Source of the DNA: Limnochordia bacterium
GTDB taxonomy: Bacteria > Bacillota > Limnochordia > Darwinibacteriales > SLO01
Assembly (NCBI GenBank): GCA_007132635.1
Contig: SLOG01000402.1
Span: 1-18,621, forward strand
Direction of reading: 5' to 3'
Length of the DNA: 18,621 bases
The number at the start of each line of letters is the position of its first letter. Position 1 is the stretch's first letter. The notes below the pieces were generated by a model that did not search any database, was not told the DNA's origin, and was given only the letters and a program-made list of their open reading frames with translations. Both the position numbers and the translations under genes were made by a program. Positions 15,705 to 18,621 of the stretch are shown piece after piece.

Positions 15705-16880
15705 CTACCAGGTGCGAAGTCCAGACTGCGAAATATACACACCGTGGACCAACCCTCTCTCAGCTGCCCGGTGCTGAGCTTCGGCCAACGACAATCCATC
15801 CACATCTACCTCCACCGAACGGCCTGCAGCTCGCTGCTCTGCGGCGTACTTCACTACAAGACTGTGATCGTCTCCGGCAGCGAAAACGGTATCTTGAGTT
15901 AACTTAGGCCGGCGTCCTTGCGCCTCCAAAATCTGCATAGCAGCCTCGAGTTCCAACGCAAAACCGACAGCCGGGAGATCCTCGCCAAACTGTGCATGTA
16001 GTCCGTCGTAACGACCGCCACTCACGAGCATAGAACCCATTTGCGGCGCACAGCCCTCGAAAACCATGCCTGTGTAGTAGTCCAAGGTTTTAACCATGCT
16101 GAGATCAATGTGGAGCTGTGACGCAGCACCGTAGGCTTCTGTCGTTCTATAGATCTCAGAAAGATTATCCAAAGCCACCCAAGCCTCCGCGCAGTCGGTC
16201 CGCTGGCGTACATAGTCAATGACCTCGGGCCCACCCCGCAATCTGTCAGTATCGCACAGAAGATCCTTCGTCTGCTCCGGCAGGCCACTGGCGCGCACAA
16301 CCCTCTGCAATCCTACGTAGTCCTGCTGAATAAGCGCCTGCCGAATCGACACTCGGTCTGTTTTGCTATGACAGTCCTGCATCAAACTGTGAAAAAACTG
16401 TACATGACCAATATCAAACTGGACCTCGGCGACACCCAAAGAAGCCAGCAAAGCAGAGGCGAAAGCAATGGTCTCTGCATCAGCAGAAGAGCTGCCCGTA
16501 CCCACAAGTTCTGCCCCGGCCTGGCACCGCTCTCGCCCTCCACCGACATGACTCGAATCGTACCTAAACGTGTTGGCAGCGTACGCTAACCGAAGCGGCT
16601 TCGGGGCCCGCCGCAGCCGCGAAGCAACCATGCGAGCAATAGGGGTTGTCAGATCGGAGCGCAGCGCCAACAGCTGACCGTCCTGGTCCAGAAACGTATA
16701 GGCCTGTTCAAACGTGGCCTGTCCACGATTGAACGTCTCAAAAAATTCAAACGTCGGAGTTGCCACTTCGTGATAACCCCAGCTGCGAAACTCTTGGCGG
16801 ATTGCCGCCTCCAACTGCTGTTTCCATTGGACATCGGCCGGGAGAAGGTCTTTTACCCCCCGCGGCGTTTGGGCTCTCAT
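15705..16880 (-). CDS. hisZ: ATP phosphoribosyltransferase regulatory subunit HisZ
   Basis: A 391-residue paralogue of histidyl-tRNA synthetase that activates short HisG and carries the histidine feedback site. Seen: the N-terminal TPRGVKDLLPADVQW, the class II motif 1-like ATPTFEFFETF, LRSDLTTPIARMVASRL, the motif 2-like RLAYAANTFRY, and LDYYTGMVFEGCAPQMGSMLVSGGRYDGL. The anticodon-binding domain of a true synthetase is missing and the length fits HisZ rather than HisS. AAGGAG lies seven nucleotides before the ATG. It opens the histidine block 21 nt after guaA, with no promoter seen in that gap. Confidence 0.96.
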   Translation of the reverse strand: MRAQTPRGVKDLLPADVQWKQQLEAAIRQEFRSWGYHEVATPTFEFFETFNRGQATFEQAYTFLDQDGQLLALRSDLTTPIARMVASRLRRAPKPLRLAYAANTFRYDSSHVGGGRERCQAGAELVGTGSSSADAETIAFASALLASLGVAEVQFDIGHVQFFHSLMQDCHSKTDRVSIRQALIQQDYVGLQRVVRASGLPEQTKDLLCDTDRLRGGPEVIDYVRQRTDCAEAWVALDNLSEIYRTTEAYGAASQLHIDLSMVKTLDYYTGMVFEGCAPQMGSMLVSGGRYDGLHAQFGEDLPAVGFALELEAAMQILEAQGRRPKLTQDTVFAAGDDHSLVVKYAAEQRAAGRSVEVDVDGLSLAEAQHRAAERGLVHGVYISQSGLRTW

Positions 16881-16901
16881 GCAACCACTCCTTAATTTCC
16901 T

Positions 16902-18443
16902 CTACTCCCACTCAATGGTCGCCGGCGGCTTAGAGCTGATGTCGTAGACGACACGGTTAATGCCTTTCACCTCGTTCATCACGCGGCGACTGATGGCTTC
17001 CAGCAGTTCATAGGGTACTCGGGCCCAGTCCGCGGTCATGCCATCTTCACTAGTAACGGCTCGAATCGCCGCTACGTAATCGTAGGTCCGTTCATCACCC
17101 ATAACGCCCACCGTTCTTGTATCCGTCAACACCGCAAACGCCTGCCAAATATTCCGGTATTCTCCGGCTCGCCAAATCTCTTCCACGGCTATGGCATCGA
17201 CTTCTCGTAGTATATCGAGTCGTTCTCTGCTCACCTCGCCAATGACGCGGATCGCGAGGCCGGGTCCCGGAAACGGGTGGCGGTAGGTGATCTCGTCAGG
17301 CAGCCCCAGTTCCTTGGCCAGCTTTCGCACCTCGTCCTTGAAAAGGGCCCGCAGTGGCTCGACCAAAGAAAATTTGATATCTTCGGGGAGTCCACCCACA
17401 TTGTGATGCGACTTGATAACCGATGCCTGCGCTGTACCGCTCTCTATGACATCAGGATACAGAGTGCCCTGGACAAGAAAATCAACATCGCCCAGCTTGG
17501 ACGCTTCTGCCTCGAAGACACGGATAAATTGATTGCCGATGATCTTGCGCTTCTGTTCGGGATCGGTCACGCCAAACAGCTTGTCCAAAAACTGCTGCCG
17601 TGCGTCGACATGGAGAAGGTTCATCTTGAACTGGCGCCCGAAGGTGTCCACGACCTGCTCTGACTCGCCCTTGCGCATGAATCCGTGGTCCACATAGATG
17701 CAGGTGAGTTGGTCTCCCACCGCTCGATGGACCAAAGCCGCTGCCACAGACGAATCGATGCCTCCGCTCAAACCGCAGACGACTTGGCCAGAGCCAATCT
17801 GACTGCGAATCTCCCGGACAGCCTCTTCCGCGAAACTCTGCATGGACCAGTCAGCGGCACATCTGCATACCTCGATCAAAAAATTGCGGAGTAGTTCGGC
17901 CCCTCGCTGGGTGTGAACAACCTCCGGATGAAACTGAACGCCGTAGAGACGGCGCCGACGGTCAGCCACCGCGGTAATCGGGGCGTGGGATGTCGCGGCT
18001 AACACAGTGAAGCCCCCGGCTGCCACGACATGGTCGCTGTGACTCATCCACACCGTCAGCGGACCGTCGCTCTCGAAGCCCTTAAACAAGTCCTCGTAGT
18101 CCAAAATCTCCACAGCCGCGCGGCCGTACTCCCGCTTGCTCGCTGGCTGTACTTCCCCTCCCAGCATATGCATCATCAGCTGCAAACCATAACAGATTCC
18201 CAGCACAGGAATGCCGAGATCAAAAAGCTCCGGTTCGAGAACAGGAGCATCTTTGGCATACACGCTGGAAGGGCCGCCGGATAAAATCAGGCCCGCGGGA
18301 TTATGGCAGAGCACAGCTTCAGCAGAAATGTTATATGGCGCGATTTCACAATATACTTTCAGCTCTCTTGCGCGCCTCGCGATAAGCTGGGTATACTGGC
18401 TTCCGAAATCAAGGATCAAAATTTTTTCTTCTTCAGGATACAT
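16902..18443 (-). CDS. guaA: GMP synthase (glutamine-hydrolysing)
   Basis: A 513-residue enzyme that aminates XMP to GMP. The N-terminal glutaminase domain has C84 in GICYGLQLM and H172/E174 in QFHPEV; the ATP-pyrophosphatase domain has the P-loop LSGGIDSS (225-232); the C-terminal dimerisation part includes HPFPGPGLAIRVIGEV and ends with KPPATIEWE, as in the family. The ATG at 18443 is preferred: it lies one nucleotide after the surE stop and gives the same length as Bacillus GuaA. The frame stays open to a TTG at 18470, but that has no ribosome binding site and would overlap surE. ACGGAG lies 12 nt before the ATG, a weak spacing that suggests coupling to surE translation. No purine riboswitch is visible. 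Confidence 0.97.
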   Translation of the reverse strand: MYPEEEKILILDFGSQYTQLIARRARELKVYCEIAPYNISAEAVLCHNPAGLILSGGPSSVYAKDAPVLEPELFDLGIPVLGICYGLQLMMHMLGGEVQPASKREYGRAAVEILDYEDLFKGFESDGPLTVWMSHSDHVVAAGGFTVLAATSHAPITAVADRRRRLYGVQFHPEVVHTQRGAELLRNFLIEVCRCAADWSMQSFAEEAVREIRSQIGSGQVVCGLSGGIDSSVAAALVHRAVGDQLTCIYVDHGFMRKGESEQVVDTFGRQFKMNLLHVDARQQFLDKLFGVTDPEQKRKIIGNQFIRVFEAEASKLGDVDFLVQGTLYPDVIESGTAQASVIKSHHNVGGLPEDIKFSLVEPLRALFKDEVRKLAKELGLPDEITYRHPFPGPGLAIRVIGEVSRERLDILREVDAIAVEEIWRAGEYRNIWQAFAVLTDTRTVGVMGDERTYDYVAAIRAVTSEDGMTADWARVPYELLEAISRRVMNEVKGINRVVYDISSKPPATIEWE

Positions 18444-18444
18444 A

Positions 18445-18621
18445 TTATCCGGGTGCTCCGTTAAATTCAATATTCATTTTTTCAAGTACAGACAGTGAGG
18501 GTATATGGGTTAAATCAAAATGAAGCGGGGTAATTGATATTCTGTTGTTCTGTACGGCTCCTTCATCTATCGACATATCTGTGATATGATCCGTCTGCTG
18601 CCGGGACAGCCAGTAATAGGC
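18445..18621 (-). CDS. surE: SurE-type 5'/3'-nucleotidase, C-terminal fragment
   Basis: The last 58 codons of a gene that enters from the right edge; the stop is TAA at 18447-18445. The fragment begins AYYWLSRQQTDHITDMS and continues DEGAVQNNRISITPLHFDL followed by THIPSLSVLEKM. This matches the end of the SurE survival-protein nucleotidases, where a YYWL stretch, a T-D-x(n)-A-V segment and VSITPLxxDLT precede a last short helix. SurE removes phosphate from nucleoside monophosphates. The catalytic metal-binding N-terminus lies outside the window, so the call rests on the C-terminal pattern alone. The gene ends one nucleotide before the guaA ATG and is probably co-transcribed with it. Confidence 0.8.
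   Translation of the reverse strand, partial: AYYWLSRQQTDHITDMSIDEGAVQNNRISITPLHFDLTHIPSLSVLEKMNIEFNGAPG

Noticed and set aside
15279..15902. A 207-codon open frame on the plus strand
   Set aside because: Spans the end of hisZ, the gap and most of hisG in antisense; no recognisable features.
18211..18498. Plus-strand open frame across the surE/guaA junction
   Set aside because: Antisense to the end of surE and the start of guaA, both of which are recognisable on the minus strand.

Overview
The window is a dense, all-minus-strand stretch of housekeeping genes from what looks like a member of the Bacillota (Firmicutes) with moderately high GC. The pointers are a T-box riboswitch ahead of valS, a GatCAB amidotransferase, the pcrA-ligA-gatCAB order known from Bacillus relatives, a Bacillus-type Fur protein, a short HisG paired with HisZ, and strong AGGAGG-type ribosome binding sites. 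The sequence does not let me name a genus. I see no mobile element, CRISPR array, tRNA, rRNA or prophage gene.

Layout, in the direction of transcription (high to low coordinates): the last 58 codons of a SurE-type nucleotidase (18621-18445), guaA (GMP synthase), the histidine genes hisZ-hisG-hisD-hisB-hisH-hisA-hisF-hisE, then pcrA (helicase), ligA (NAD-dependent DNA ligase), gatC-gatA-gatB (tRNA-dependent amidotransferase), an Lgt-like membrane protein lacking recognisable catalytic motifs, and a fur-family regulator. Every gap in this run is 44 nt or shorter and many genes overlap, so surE to fur may form one unit of at least about 16.5 kb; I see no convincing internal promoter or terminator.

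After fur comes the only long non-coding stretch (1607-1917). It holds a T-box leader with a GUC valine specifier, a canonical T-box/antiterminator and an intrinsic terminator, and controls valS. A likely valS promoter lies over the last codons of fur. valS runs off the left edge exactly at its KMSKS motif, and surE is cut by the right edge.

Functionally the genes cover purine/histidine metabolism (SurE, GuaA, His proteins), DNA repair and replication (PcrA, LigA) and tRNA charging (GatCAB, ValS). The most notable points are the absence of hisI between hisF and hisE, the divergent Lgt-like protein, and the well-resolved valine T-box. I found no clearly undescribed multi-gene system; this is mostly an ordinary core-genome region.
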